This document shows, piece after piece, positions 41,240-50,836 of a stretch of 64,000 nt of DNA. The notes under the pieces were generated by a model, which ran no database searches, was not told the origin of the DNA, and worked only from the letters and a program-made list of their open reading frames with translations. Each line of letters opens with the position of its first letter. The stretch's first letter is position 1. Origin of the DNA: Clavibacter zhangzhiyongii (lineage in GTDB: Bacteria; Actinomycetota; Actinomycetes; Actinomycetales; Microbacteriaceae); the NCBI RefSeq assembly GCF_014775655.1, contig NZ_CP061274.1, positions 1,550,001 to 1,614,000 on the forward strand. Reading direction: 5' to 3'. Made by a program: the position numbers and the translations under genes.

Positions 41240-41290
41240 GCTCGGGCAACACCGCGGGAATGCCCCGCCTTCCCGACGGGTTGCCCACCC

Positions 41291-42016
41291 GTGACCGACT
41301 CCTCCGCCTCCGCCCCGCCCGCCCTCCGCGTCGACGTCTGGTCCGACATCGCGTGCCCGTGGTGCTACGTCGGGAAGCGGCGCTTCGAGCGCGGCGCCGC
41401 GGACTTCGCCGCAGCCACTCCCGGCGCGCCGCGGATCGAGGTCGAGTACCACTCCTTCGAGCTCGCCCCCGACACCCCCGTCGACTTCCAGGGCACCGAG
41501 GTCGACTTCCTCGCCGGACACAAGGGCATCCCCGCCGAGCAGGTCCGGACGATGCTCGCCGACATGACCTCCCTCGCCGCCGCCGAGGGCCTCGCCTACG
41601 ACTACGACGCGCTGCAGCACACGAACACCGTGCTCGCGCACGAGCTGCTGCACCTCGCGCGGGTGCGCGGCGTCCAGCTCGAGATGGTGGAGCGGCTGCT
41701 GAAGGCGTACTTCACCGAGGGCCGCCACGTCGGGCGCGTGGACGACCTCGTGGACCTCGCCGTCGAGGTCGGCCTCGACGCCGGCGAGGTGCGCGAGGCC
41801 CTCGCGTCGCACCGGCACCTCGACGACGTGCGCGCCGACCAGGCGCAGGCGGCCGCCTACGGGATCCGCGGGGTCCCCTTCTTCGTGATCGACGAGCGCT
41901 TCGGCGTCTCCGGCGCGCAGGACCCGACGGTGTTCGCGTCCGCCCTCGCCGAGGCGCTGGCCGCGCGCGACGGCGAGACGGCGCACGTCGGCGCCGACGA
42001 GGAGGCCGCGAGATGA
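41291..42016 (+). CDS. DsbA-family oxidoreductase (FrnE-like)
   Basis: A 241-residue cytoplasmic thioredoxin-fold protein with a helical insertion. The active site is CPWC (Cys22 and Cys25 in SDIACPWCYVGKRRFE) and the cis-proline region is GIRGVPFFVIDERFGVSGAQ. The FrnE subgroup includes oxidative-stress disulfide isomerases. No signal peptide. The GTG start at 41291 leaves a short N-terminus. Its stop overlaps a small downstream ORF by ATGA. Confidence 0.9.
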   Translation: MTDSSASAPPALRVDVWSDIACPWCYVGKRRFERGAADFAAATPGAPRIEVEYHSFELAPDTPVDFQGTEVDFLAGHKGIPAEQVRTMLADMTSLAAAEGLAYDYDALQHTNTVLAHELLHLARVRGVQLEMVERLLKAYFTEGRHVGRVDDLVDLAVEVGLDAGEVREALASHRHLDDVRADQAQAAAYGIRGVPFFVIDERFGVSGAQDPTVFASALAEALAARDGETAHVGADEEAAR

Positions 42017-42222
42017 GCGCCGTCCCCGTCACCGACGCGCTGCCCGTCGTGGCGTCCCCCTTCGCCATGCGCGGATCCGCGGACGCCGCCGCCTGCGAGG
42101 GCGACGCGTGCCTCGTGCCCGGCGCCCTCGACGCCGCGGCGTCGGCGGCCGCGTCCGACGCCTCAGCCGCCGCGGACCTCGCCCGGGTCCGGGACGCCAT
42201 CGACTCCGGTCGGGCCATCTGA
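42013..42222 (+). CDS. Small hypothetical protein coupled to the DsbA-like gene
   Basis: A 69-residue ORF whose ATG overlaps the upstream stop (ATGA). Composition is Ala/Ser/Asp-rich with a single Cys pair in CEGDACLVPG (about residues 28-37) and a terminal DLARVRDAIDSGRAI helix. It was not recognised. The coupling and the end 92 bp before dusB suggest a real gene. The Cys-X4-Cys next to a dithiol oxidoreductase is suggestive, but homologues would have to confirm it. Confidence 0.5.
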   Translation: MSAVPVTDALPVVASPFAMRGSADAAACEGDACLVPGALDAAASAAASDASAAADLARVRDAIDSGRAI

Positions 42223-42314
42223 CCGTCCCTCCCCAGGCGCGCACCGACCCCGGGTCGCCCGCCTCCCGTCCCGCGTCCGTCGCCCGCCGTCCCGTCTGGG
42301 AGAATCGAGCCGTC

Positions 42315-43541
42315 ATGTCCTCTCCGACCCTCGCCCCCGTCCCCTCCGCGGCCGACGCGCCCGGCGCCCCCGCGCCCGCCGCCGAGCCGGCCCTCCGCAT
42401 CGGCGGCATCCCGCTCGACGTGCCCGTGGTCCTCGCGCCCATGGCGGGCATCACCAACACCGCGTTCCGCCGGCTCTGCCGCGAGTTCGGCGCCGGCCTC
42501 TACGTCAGCGAGATGATCACGAGCCGCGCGCTCGTCGAGCGCACCCCCGAGTCCATGCGGCTCATCACGCACCACCCGTCGGAGAAGGTGCGCTCCATCC
42601 AGCTCTACGGGGTCGACCCGAAGACGGTGCGCGAGGCCGTCACCATGCTCGTCGCGGAGGACCGCGCCGACCACATCGACCTCAACTTCGGCTGCCCGGT
42701 GCCCAAGGTCACCCGCAAGGGCGGCGGCGCGGCGCTGCCGTGGAAGCTCGGGCTCTTCACCGACATCGTCGAGGGCGCGGTGAAGGCCGCGGGCGACGTG
42801 CCGCTCACGGTCAAGATGCGCAAGGGCATCGACGCCGACCACCTCACCTACCTCGAGGCCGGCCGCGCCGCCGAGGGCGCGGGCGTCGCGTCCATCGCGC
42901 TGCACGCGCGCACCGCGAGCGACTACTACAGCGGGCACGCCGACTGGTCGGCTATCGCGAAGCTCAAGCAGGCCATCGCGAGCGTGCCGGTGCTCGGCAA
43001 CGGCGACATCTGGGCCGCGGAGGACGCCATCCGCATGATGGACGAGACGGGCGCCGACGGCGTGGTCGTCGGCCGCGGCTGCCTCGGCCGCCCCTGGCTC
43101 TTCGGCGACCTCGCCGCCGCCTTCCACGCGCGCGCCGCCGGGTTCGACCCCGCGGACACGCCGCGGGCGCACCCGTCGCAGGGCGCCGTCGCCGACACCT
43201 TCCGCCGCCACGTCGAGCTCCTCGCCGAGTTCTTCGAGAGCGAGGAGCGCGGCTGCCGGGACGCGCGCAAGCACGTCGCCTGGTACTTCAAGGGCTACCC
43301 CGTGGGCGGCGACCTGCGGGCCGCGCTCGCCTCGGCGTCCTCCCTCCAGGAGATCGACGGCCTGCTCGCCACCCTCGACCGCGACCAGCCCTACCCGGGC
43401 GCGGGCGCCGAGGGCGCGCGGGGCCGCCAGGGCAGCATGAAGCGCACGGCGCTGCCCGACCGCTGGCTCGAGAGCCGCGACATCGACGCGCAGGATGCGA
43501 TGGACATCGCGGACGGGGAGATCCACAACAGTGGCGGGTGA
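42315..43541 (+). CDS. dusB: tRNA-dihydrouridine synthase
   Basis: FMN-dependent enzyme reducing uridines in tRNA; 408 residues. The N-terminal FMN barrel has [33 protein letters not shown] and the catalytic Cys127 in [42 protein letters not shown] and [11 protein letters not shown] complete the flavin site, and the C-terminal helical domain includes [11 protein letters not shown]. The first 30 residues are a disordered Ala/Pro stretch. It overlaps dgt by 11 bp if the latter starts at GTG 43531. Confidence 0.94.
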   Translation: MSSPTLAPVPSAADAPGAPAPAAEPALRIGGIPLDVPVVLAPMAGITNTAFRRLCREFGAGLYVSEMITSRALVERTPESMRLITHHPSEKVRSIQLYGVDPKTVREAVTMLVAEDRADHIDLNFGCPVPKVTRKGGGAALPWKLGLFTDIVEGAVKAAGDVPLTVKMRKGIDADHLTYLEAGRAAEGAGVASIALHARTASDYYSGHADWSAIAKLKQAIASVPVLGNGDIWAAEDAIRMMDETGADGVVVGRGCLGRPWLFGDLAAAFHARAAGFDPADTPRAHPSQGAVADTFRRHVELLAEFFESEERGCRDARKHVAWYFKGYPVGGDLRAALASASSLQEIDGLLATLDRDQPYPGAGAEGARGRQGSMKRTALPDRWLESRDIDAQDAMDIADGEIHNSGG

Positions 43542-44805
43542 CGGCATGACGACGAGGTCCACGTACAGCGAGTCGGACGCGGAGCGCTGGTACCCGGAGC
43601 AGCACTCGTCCCGCCGCAGCGACTTCGCGCGCGACCGCGCCCGGCTCCTGCACTCCAGCGCGCTCCGCCGCCTGGCCGCCAAGACGCAGGTCCTCAGCCC
43701 CATGGCCGGGCTCGACTTCGCGCGCAACCGCCTCACGCACTCCCTCGAGGTGGCGCAGGTCGGCCGCGAGCTCGCCTCGAGCCTCGACCTCGATCCCGAC
43801 GTGGTGGACACGGCGTGCCTCGCGCACGACATCGGCCACCCGCCCTTCGGCCACAACGGCGAGCGGGCGCTCAACGACTGGGCGTCCGACATCGGCGGCT
43901 TCGAGGGCAACGCGCAGACGCTGCGCCTGCTCACGCGGCTGGAGCCGAAGGTCATCGGGCCGACGCGCCGCCCCTACGGGCTCAACCTCACGCGCGCCAG
44001 CCTCGACGCGAGCTGCAAGTACCCGTGGCCGAGCTCGCAGTCGGTGCCCGACCCGTCCGGCCGCGGCAAGTTCGGCTTCTACGACGACGACGTGGCGGCC
44101 TTCGAGTGGCTCCGCGAGGGCGCGCCCACGGGTCGCCGCTGCATCGAGGCCGAGGTCATGGACCTGAGCGACGACATCGCGTACTCCGTGCACGACTTCG
44201 AGGACGCCATCGTGGGCGGCTACGTCGACGTGCGCGCCCTCGGCGCCCGGGTCGATCACGAGGAGCTCGTCGACTCGATGGTCGCGTGGATCGGCGGGGC
44301 GCACTCGCACGAGGAGCTCATCCAGGCGTTCGACCGGCTCGACTCGCTCGACGTCTGGGTCGACGAGTACGACGGCGGCCGCGGCGCGCAGGCGGCGCTG
44401 AAGGACCTCACCAGCCAGCTCATCGGCCGGTTCGCGGGCGCGGCCACGCAGCTCACGCGCGCCACGCACAGCGAACGCAGCCTCATCCGCTTCGGCGCGC
44501 ACGTCGTGGTGCCGCGGGCCATCCAGGCCGAGATCGCGGTGCTCAAGGGCATCGTCGCGGCGTTCGTCATGTCGAAGAACACGCGCCAGCCCATCTACGC
44601 GCGCCAGCGCGAGGTCCTCGCGGGCCTCGCGGACGCCCTGCACGCGCGCGGCGCCGACGAGCTCGACCCGGGCTTCGCGGGCGACTGGCGCGAGGCCGCG
44701 GACGACGGCGCCCGCAAGCGCGTCATCGTCGACCAGGTCGCCAGCCTCACCGACCAGTCGGCCATCGCCTGGTACGAGCGCCTGTGCGCCCGGCCCGTCT
44801 TCTGA
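43531..44805 (+). CDS. dgt: Deoxyguanosinetriphosphate triphosphohydrolase-like protein
   Basis: A 424-residue HD-domain dNTPase that cleaves triphosphate from dNTPs. Metal-site residues are in [14 protein letters not shown] and [19 protein letters not shown], and the second His-Asp region is [18 protein letters not shown]. Two starts are possible. GTG 43531 has a better Shine-Dalgarno (GGGGAG) and overlaps dusB. ATG 43546 has none. Linkage to dnaG downstream is typical of actinobacteria and supports a role in DNA replication precursor control. Confidence 0.92.
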   Translation: MAGDGMTTRSTYSESDAERWYPEQHSSRRSDFARDRARLLHSSALRRLAAKTQVLSPMAGLDFARNRLTHSLEVAQVGRELASSLDLDPDVVDTACLAHDIGHPPFGHNGERALNDWASDIGGFEGNAQTLRLLTRLEPKVIGPTRRPYGLNLTRASLDASCKYPWPSSQSVPDPSGRGKFGFYDDDVAAFEWLREGAPTGRRCIEAEVMDLSDDIAYSVHDFEDAIVGGYVDVRALGARVDHEELVDSMVAWIGGAHSHEELIQAFDRLDSLDVWVDEYDGGRGAQAALKDLTSQLIGRFAGAATQLTRATHSERSLIRFGAHVVVPRAIQAEIAVLKGIVAAFVMSKNTRQPIYARQREVLAGLADALHARGADELDPGFAGDWREAADDGARKRVIVDQVASLTDQSAIAWYERLCARPVF

Positions 44806-44854
44806 CGCCCGCGCGGGGCCGACCGCGGCCCGGGATCGCGCCGGACGCCGGACG

Positions 44855-44860
44855 TAGGAT
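44855..44860 (+). promoter_or_regulatory. Leaderless -10 element of dnaG
   Basis: TAGGAT ends 6 nt before the ATG at 44867. Confidence 0.6.
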
Positions 44861-44866
44861 GAGCCA

Positions 44867-46768
44867 ATGGCCCTGATCCGCAAGAGCGACATCGACGAGG
44901 TGCGCGCGCGGGTGAACCTCGGCGACGTGGTGGGGGAGTACGTCACCCTCAAGTCGGCCGGCGTCGGATCGCTCAAGGGCCTCTGCCCGTTCCACGACGA
45001 GCGCACGCCGAGCTTCCACGTGCGGCCCCAGGTGGGCTTCTACCACTGCTTCGGCTGCGGCGAGGGCGGGGACGTCTACACGTTCCTGCAGCGCATGGAC
45101 CACGTGACCTTCGCCGAGGCCGTGGAGCGCATGGCGCAGCGCATCGGCTACCAGCTCCACTACGAGGACGGCCAGGCCGCCACCGACCAGGGCAACCGCT
45201 CGCGCCTCCTCGGCGCCAACGAGGCCGCGGCCGAGTTCTTCGTCGAGCAGCTCGGATCCGAGGAGGCGGAGATCGGCCGCACCTTCCTCGGGGAGCGCGG
45301 CTTCGACCAGGGCGCGGCGCAGCGCTTCGGCGTCGGCTTCGCGCCGCAGAGCTGGGACGCGCTCTCCACCCACCTGAAGGCCAAGGGCTACACGGAGGCC
45401 GAGCTCGTGACCGCCGGCCTCCTCAGCCAGGGCGACCGCGGCGCGTACGACCGGTTCCGCGGCCGGCTCGTCTGGCCCATCCGCGACCTCACGGGCGCCA
45501 CCGTCGGCTTCGGCGCGCGCCGCCTGCGCGAGGACGACAAGGGCCCGAAGTACCTCAACACCCCCGAGACGCCCGTCTACCACAAGAGCTCCGTGCTCTA
45601 CGGGCTCGACCTCGCCAAGCGCGACGTCAGCCGCGGCCGCCAGGTCGTCGTGGTCGAGGGCTACACGGACGTCATGGCCTGCCACCTCGCGGGGATCACC
45701 ACGGCGGTCGCCACCTGCGGCACGTCGTTCGGCGTCGACCACATCAAGGTCCTCCGCCGCGTGCTCGGCGACGACAGCGGCCTCGGCGAGGTCGTCTTCA
45801 CGTTCGACCCCGACGCGGCCGGCCAGAAGGCCGCCATGCGCGCGTTCTCCGAGGAGCGCCGCTTCGCCGCGCAGACCTACGTGGCCGTGGGGCCCGAGGG
45901 CCTCGACCCGTGCGACCTCCGCCTCACGCGCGGCGACGACGCCGTGCGCCGCATGATCCAGGGCAAGAAGCCCATGTTCGAGTTCGCGATCAAGCAGATC
46001 CTCGCCGACCACGACCTCGACACCGTCGAGGGCCGCGTGGCCGCGCTCCGGGCCGCCGCGCCCGTGGTCGCCGACATCCGCGACCCGTCGCTCCGGCCGG
46101 GCTACGCGCGGGAGCTCGCCGGCTGGCTCGGCATGGACCTCACCGAGGTCGGCCGCGCCGTGCAGACCGCGGGACGCTCCACGCCCGCGGACGGCACCGA
46201 CCGCTCCGGCGGCACGCCCTCCGGTCGCGGTCCCGGGCAGCACGGCGCACACGGCCGCGACGAGGACGGCCCGGTCATCGACAGCTCGCGCTCCATGTCG
46301 CTCATGGACCTGCCCACCGACCTCGCGACGCGGCTCGAGCGCGACGCCCTCATGGCGATGCTGCAGCACCCGGAGCTCGTCGGGAACGACCTCGTGATGC
46401 GCGCGGCGCAGGTCACCTTCGTCAACGAGAGCCTCGCGGTCGTCCGCGACGGGGTCATCGGGAGCATGGACGCGCTCGGCGGCGCCGACTGGCTGTCGCG
46501 CGTGGCGCTCGAGGTGCCCGAGTCGTTCGCGACGCTCGTGAAGCAGCTGGGCGTCGCGCCGCTGCCGAACCGCGGCGACGCGGACAAGCTCGCCGTCTAC
46601 GTCAAGGGCGTCACGGCGGAGCTCGTGGGGCGCGATCTGCTCCGCCGGAAGGCCGACCTCATCGGACGGCTGCAGCGCACCGACGCGACGCACGAGCGCG
46701 AGCGCTACCAGGAGATCCAGCGCGAGCTGATGCAGGTCGAGGCCGAGCGCCGCGCCCTCCGGGAATGA
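44867..46768 (+). CDS. dnaG: DNA primase
   Basis: Synthesises RNA primers for replication; 633 residues. The CHC2 zinc finger uses Cys40, His43, Cys61 and Cys64. The Toprim core has [16 protein letters not shown] and [17 protein letters not shown] with the acidic metal residues. After a Gly/Ser/Arg-rich linker (about 445-475), the C-terminal helicase-binding domain contains [17 protein letters not shown]. Length and architecture are standard. The start follows from the leaderless -10. Confidence 0.97.
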   Translation: MALIRKSDIDEVRARVNLGDVVGEYVTLKSAGVGSLKGLCPFHDERTPSFHVRPQVGFYHCFGCGEGGDVYTFLQRMDHVTFAEAVERMAQRIGYQLHYEDGQAATDQGNRSRLLGANEAAAEFFVEQLGSEEAEIGRTFLGERGFDQGAAQRFGVGFAPQSWDALSTHLKAKGYTEAELVTAGLLSQGDRGAYDRFRGRLVWPIRDLTGATVGFGARRLREDDKGPKYLNTPETPVYHKSSVLYGLDLAKRDVSRGRQVVVVEGYTDVMACHLAGITTAVATCGTSFGVDHIKVLRRVLGDDSGLGEVVFTFDPDAAGQKAAMRAFSEERRFAAQTYVAVGPEGLDPCDLRLTRGDDAVRRMIQGKKPMFEFAIKQILADHDLDTVEGRVAALRAAAPVVADIRDPSLRPGYARELAGWLGMDLTEVGRAVQTAGRSTPADGTDRSGGTPSGRGPGQHGAHGRDEDGPVIDSSRSMSLMDLPTDLATRLERDALMAMLQHPELVGNDLVMRAAQVTFVNESLAVVRDGVIGSMDALGGADWLSRVALEVPESFATLVKQLGVAPLPNRGDADKLAVYVKGVTAELVGRDLLRRKADLIGRLQRTDATHERERYQEIQRELMQVEAERRALRE

Positions 46769-46947
46769 CGCTCGGGGCGTCGGCCCCCGCGCCGCGCCCG
46801 CATGTTTCGGTCGTGTGAAGAAGCGCCGCCGCACGACCCCGGGGTCGGGGCTGCTGTTTCCCGTGTGTTAGAAATCATTCACAGCACAGCGTCCGTGTCT
46901 CTCGATGCGCGGGCGCGAATCCCCTTCATGAAAGAGGCACTCGGAAC
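46769..46947 (+). promoter_or_regulatory. Promoter region of the peptide ABC transporter operon
   Basis: A 179-bp gap that is clearly AT-richer around 46855-46885 (TTTCCCGTGTGTTAGAAATC), a plausible promoter for the solute-binding protein gene. A weak hairpin (46809-46838, 7-bp arms) may end dnaG transcription. Confidence 0.45.
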
Positions 46948-48603
46948 ATGACGTCCGCATTCTCCCGGCGCTCACGCGTCCTGCTCGCCACAGCGGGATT
47001 CTCCGCCGCGGCCCTCGTCCTCGCCGGCTGCTCCGGCGGCTCCGGTGACCCCCTCGCCGAGGACGGCGCGTCCGGCGGCGGCTCCATCGTCGTCGGCACG
47101 ACCGACAAGGTCCTGTCGCTCGACCCCGCGGGCTCCTACGACAACGGCTCCTTCGCCGTGCAGAACCAGGTCTTCCCGTTCCTGTTCAACAGCCCCTATG
47201 GCAGCCCGGACGTCGAGCCCGACCTCGCCGTCTCCGGCGAGTACACCTCGGACAACGAGTTCACGGTCATGCTGAAGCCCGACCTGAAGTTCGCGAACGG
47301 CCACGCGCTCACCGCGAGCGACGTCAAGTTCACGTTCGACCGCGTCGCGGCCATCGCGGCCAACGGCGCGGACAACGGCAACGGCCCGTCCTCGCTCCTC
47401 GCGAACGTCGAGTCCGTCGCGGCGCCCGACGACACCACCGTCGTGTTCACGCTGAAGACCGCCAACGACCAGACGTTCGAGCAGGTGCTCTCCAGCCCCG
47501 CCGGCCCCATCGTCGACGAGGAGGTCTTCCCGGCCGACGCGCTCGCGGACCCCGCCGACATCGTCGCGGCGAACGCCTTCGCGGGCCAGTACGTCATCAC
47601 CGACTTCGACCTCAACCAGCTCGTCGCCTACGCGCCGAACGCCGACTACCAGGGCGTCCTGCCGAAGGCCGCGAACGGCGGCGTGACCGCGCGCTACTAC
47701 GCGGACGAGACCACGATGAAGCTCGCCGTGCAGAACGGCGAGATCGACGTCGCGGGCCGCTCGCTCGGCGCGACCGACATCGCGGACCTCAAGAAGGACG
47801 ACAGCGTGAAGGTCGTCGAGGGTCCGGGCGGCGAGATCCGCTACATCACGTTCAACCTCAACACGCAGCCCTTCGGCAAGACGACGGGCGAGGCCGACGA
47901 GGCCAAGGCCCTCGCCGTGCGCCAGGCGGCCGCCGACCTCATCGACCGCGAGGAGCTGTCGACCGAGGTCTACAACAGCACCTACACGCCGCTCTACTCC
48001 TACGTGGCCGACGGCCTCTCGGGTGCGAACGAGGCGCTCAAGGGCCTCTACGGCGACGGCGACGGCGGGCCGGATGCGGACAAGGCCGCGAAGGCCCTCG
48101 CCGACGCGGGCGTCCAGACGCCCGTCGCGCTGCAGCTGCAGTTCAACCCGGACCACTACGGCGCCGGATCCGACGACGAGTACGCGCTCGTCAAGCAGCA
48201 GCTCGAGGCGACCGGCCTTTTCCAGGTGAACCTGCAGTCCACCATCTGGGACCAGTACAGCAAGGCCCGCGTCAACGACGAGTACCCGGCGTACCAGCTC
48301 GGCTGGTTCCCCGACTACTCGGACGCGGACAACTACCTGACGCCGTTCTTCTCCCCGCAGTCCTTCGTCAAGAACCACTACGACAACCCGGCCGTGACCG
48401 ACCTGATCACGCAGCAGCTGTCGGAGGCGGACACCTCGAAGCGCGCCGACCTCATCGGCCAGATCCAGGACGAGGTCGCGGCCGACCTGCCGACCCTGCC
48501 CCTGCTCCAGGGCTCGCAGGTCGCGGTCGCCGGCGAGGACGTCGAGGGCGTCACGCTCGACGCGTCCTTCAAGTTCCGCTACGCCCCGATCACCAAGGGC
48601 TGA
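46948..48603 (+). CDS. Peptide/nickel-type ABC transporter solute-binding lipoprotein
   Basis: A 551-residue SBP_bac_5 family (DppA/OppA-like) binding protein. It is a lipoprotein: a signal peptide ends in lipobox LAGC with Cys28, so it is tethered outside the membrane. Conserved elements are SLDPAGSYDNGS, the long-binding-cleft region LKFANGHALTASDVKFTFDR, and the C-terminal QLGWFPDYSDADNYLTPFF, a typical peptide-site segment. The ligand is not known. A terminator-like hairpin lies between this gene and the permeases, which would keep the binding protein in excess. Confidence 0.92.
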   Translation: MTSAFSRRSRVLLATAGFSAAALVLAGCSGGSGDPLAEDGASGGGSIVVGTTDKVLSLDPAGSYDNGSFAVQNQVFPFLFNSPYGSPDVEPDLAVSGEYTSDNEFTVMLKPDLKFANGHALTASDVKFTFDRVAAIAANGADNGNGPSSLLANVESVAAPDDTTVVFTLKTANDQTFEQVLSSPAGPIVDEEVFPADALADPADIVAANAFAGQYVITDFDLNQLVAYAPNADYQGVLPKAANGGVTARYYADETTMKLAVQNGEIDVAGRSLGATDIADLKKDDSVKVVEGPGGEIRYITFNLNTQPFGKTTGEADEAKALAVRQAAADLIDREELSTEVYNSTYTPLYSYVADGLSGANEALKGLYGDGDGGPDADKAAKALADAGVQTPVALQLQFNPDHYGAGSDDEYALVKQQLEATGLFQVNLQSTIWDQYSKARVNDEYPAYQLGWFPDYSDADNYLTPFFSPQSFVKNHYDNPAVTDLITQQLSEADTSKRADLIGQIQDEVAADLPTLPLLQGSQVAVAGEDVEGVTLDASFKFRYAPITKG

Positions 48604-48648
48604 GCCGACCGGGAGGAGGCCGCTCGATAGGCTGACTCCCTCCACGGA

Positions 48649-48678
48649 TGGGGCGTCCCGCTGCGGCGGGACGCCCCA
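48649..48678 (+). terminator. Hairpin between binding protein and permease genes
   Basis: A 13-bp stem (48649-48661 with 48666-48678) and a TGCG loop, 45 nt after the binding-protein stop. Probably partial termination that sets the expression ratio in the operon. Confidence 0.75.
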
Positions 48679-48756
48679 CTCCTGTGCCACCCGAGGTGGC
48701 ACCGCCCGTCCGCGCCGCACCGCCCGCACACCGACGACCTGAGAGGCCCACCCGCC

Positions 48757-49851
48757 GTGACCGTCATCCCGGACGCCGTACCCGCGTCCGCGCCCCCCGG
48801 GGCGCAGCAGCCCAAGGCCCGGAAGCAGGGGATCGGGCTCGGCCAGTACATCCTCATCCGCGCCGTGCTCATCATCCCGACCGTGTTCATCCTCGTGACG
48901 CTGGTCTTCTTCCTCATGCGCATCGTCGGCGACCCGATCTCCGCCGCCGTCGGCGACCGGCTCACCCCCGAGCAGCTCCAGGAGCGCCTCGCGACGGCCG
49001 GGTTCGACCGGCCGATCATCGTGCAGTACCTCGAGTACCTCGGCCAGATCGCCACCGGCAACTTCGGCCGCTCGCTCACCGACAACCGGCTCATCAGCGA
49101 GGTGCTGCTGCAGTACGGCTCCGCCACGCTCGAGCTCGTCGTCTACTCGCTCATCGTCGCGTTCCTCATCGGGATCCCGCTCGGCCTCGTCGCCGCGTAC
49201 TACAAGGACCGCACGCCCGACGCCGTGCTCCGCATCCTCGCGATCCTCGCCTACGCCACGCCCGTGTTCTTCGCGGGCCTGCTGCTCAAGCTGGTCTTCT
49301 CGGTGTGGCTCGGGATCCTCCCGCTGTCGGGCCGCGCGGACACGCGCGTGGAGGTCGCCCTGGGTCGCCTCGAGAACCCGACCGGCATCTACCTCATCGA
49401 CGCCCTCCGCCTCGGCAGCCCCACCGCCGTGAGCGACGTGCTCGAGCACGCGGTGCTCCCGGCGCTCGCGCTCGGCCTCCTGACGGCCGGCATCTTCCTG
49501 CGCCTCGTGCGCACCAACGTGATCTCCACCCTCGGCACCGAGTACGTGGACGCCGCGCGCTCCCGCGGCGTCGGCGAGTTCCGGCTCACGACGCGGCACG
49601 CGCTGAAGCCGGCGCTCATCCCGATCATCACGGTCGTGGGCCTGCAGATCGCCGTCATGCTCGGCGGCGCGGTCCTCACGGAGACCACCTTCGAGTGGCG
49701 GGGCCTCGGCTTCCAGCTCGCGCAGTACCTCGCGGCGCGCGACTTCGTCGCCGTGCAGGGGATCGTGGCGCTGCTGGCCGTGATCGTGGCCGTGACCAAC
49801 TTCATCGTCGACGTCGTCGCGGCGCTCATCGACCCGCGAGTGAGGTACTGA
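48757..49851 (+). CDS. Peptide ABC transporter permease (DppB-like)
   Basis: A 364-residue inner-membrane permease with about six helices, preceded by a 35-residue Pro/Ala-rich cytoplasmic start. DppB-type features are the N-terminal helix (QYILIRAVLIIPTVFILVTL), the GDPI segment and the ATPase-coupling EAA loop EYVDAARSRGVGEFRLTTRHALKPALIPI. The GTG start at 48757 begins MTVIPDAVPAS. It is followed after 1 bp by the second permease. Confidence 0.93.
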   Translation: MTVIPDAVPASAPPGAQQPKARKQGIGLGQYILIRAVLIIPTVFILVTLVFFLMRIVGDPISAAVGDRLTPEQLQERLATAGFDRPIIVQYLEYLGQIATGNFGRSLTDNRLISEVLLQYGSATLELVVYSLIVAFLIGIPLGLVAAYYKDRTPDAVLRILAILAYATPVFFAGLLLKLVFSVWLGILPLSGRADTRVEVALGRLENPTGIYLIDALRLGSPTAVSDVLEHAVLPALALGLLTAGIFLRLVRTNVISTLGTEYVDAARSRGVGEFRLTTRHALKPALIPIITVVGLQIAVMLGGAVLTETTFEWRGLGFQLAQYLAARDFVAVQGIVALLAVIVAVTNFIVDVVAALIDPRVRY

Positions 49852-49852
49852 C

Positions 49853-50836
49853 ATGAGCGAGACCACCACCACGCCCGCCGCCGTCGCGTCCGGGCCCGCC
49901 CGCCGCACGCTCTGGCAGCGCCTCCCGCTCGTCTCGCACGTGCGGCAGAGCGTCGGCCTCCAGCGCGGCATGCTCGTCGCCGGCATGGTCATCACCGGCG
50001 CCTTCCTCCTGCTCGCGGCGCTCGCGCCGCTCATCGCGCCCTTCGGCTTCGCGCAGGGCCGCGACGACAGCGGGTCCTTCCCGCGCCAGTCCGCGCCCGA
50101 CGCCACGCACATCTGGGGCACCACGGTCGGCGGCTACGACGTGTTCTCGCGCGTCGTCTGGGGCACGCAGACCGCGCTGTCCGTCGTCGTCATCGCCGTG
50201 ATCCTGTCGCTGTTCGCGGGCGTCCTGCTCGGCGTCGTCTCCGGCTACCTGGGCGGCTGGCTCGACCGGATCCTCGTGGTCGTCGCCGACGCCATCTACC
50301 CGTTCCCGACGCTGCTGCTCGCCATCGTGGTGAGCATCGTGCTGAACGGCGGGCAGTCGAGCCTCTGGGGCGGCATCCTGTCGGCCGCGGTGAGCATCAC
50401 GGTCGTCTACATCCCGCAGTACTTCCGCGTGATCCGCGCGGAGGTCGTGCGGCTGAAGGCGGAGGCGTTCGTCGAGAGCGCCAAGGTCATCGGCACGTCG
50501 ACCCCGCGCATCATGTTCGTGCACGTGCTGCGGAACTCCACCCGCACGCTGCCGCTGATCCTCACGCTCAACGCGTCCGAGGCGATCCTCACCCTGGCCG
50601 GGCTCGGCTTCCTCGGCTTCGGCATCTCGCCGACGTCGGCCGCCGAGTGGGGCTACGACCTCAACCGCGCCCTCGCCGACACGGCGAGCGGCGTCTGGTG
50701 GACGGGCGTCTTCCCCGGCGTCGCCATCGTGCTGCTCGTCCTCGGGCTCACGCTCGTCGGCGAGAGCGTGAACGACATCTCCGATCCCAAGCTGCGCGCC
50801 CGCAAGCGCGCCTCGACGAAGAAGGTGGCCGCATGA
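49853..50836 (+). CDS. Peptide ABC transporter permease (DppC-like)
   Basis: A 327-residue permease, DppC type, with an N-terminal OppC-like segment (QRGMLVAGMVITGAFLLLAALAPLIAPFGF) and an extracytoplasmic loop containing PDATHIWGTTVGGYDVFSRVVWGTQ. The coupling loop is EAFVESAKVIGTSTPRIMFVHVLRN. About six helices. It overlaps the ATPase gene (ATGA). Confidence 0.93.
   Translation: MSETTTTPAAVASGPARRTLWQRLPLVSHVRQSVGLQRGMLVAGMVITGAFLLLAALAPLIAPFGFAQGRDDSGSFPRQSAPDATHIWGTTVGGYDVFSRVVWGTQTALSVVVIAVILSLFAGVLLGVVSGYLGGWLDRILVVVADAIYPFPTLLLAIVVSIVLNGGQSSLWGGILSAAVSITVVYIPQYFRVIRAEVVRLKAEAFVESAKVIGTSTPRIMFVHVLRNSTRTLPLILTLNASEAILTLAGLGFLGFGISPTSAAEWGYDLNRALADTASGVWWTGVFPGVAIVLLVLGLTLVGESVNDISDPKLRARKRASTKKVAA

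Noticed and set aside
46972-50124. A 1050-residue open frame on the minus strand across the peptide transporter
   Set aside because: It is antisense to three well-supported transporter genes, with composition typical of a GC-driven shadow frame.
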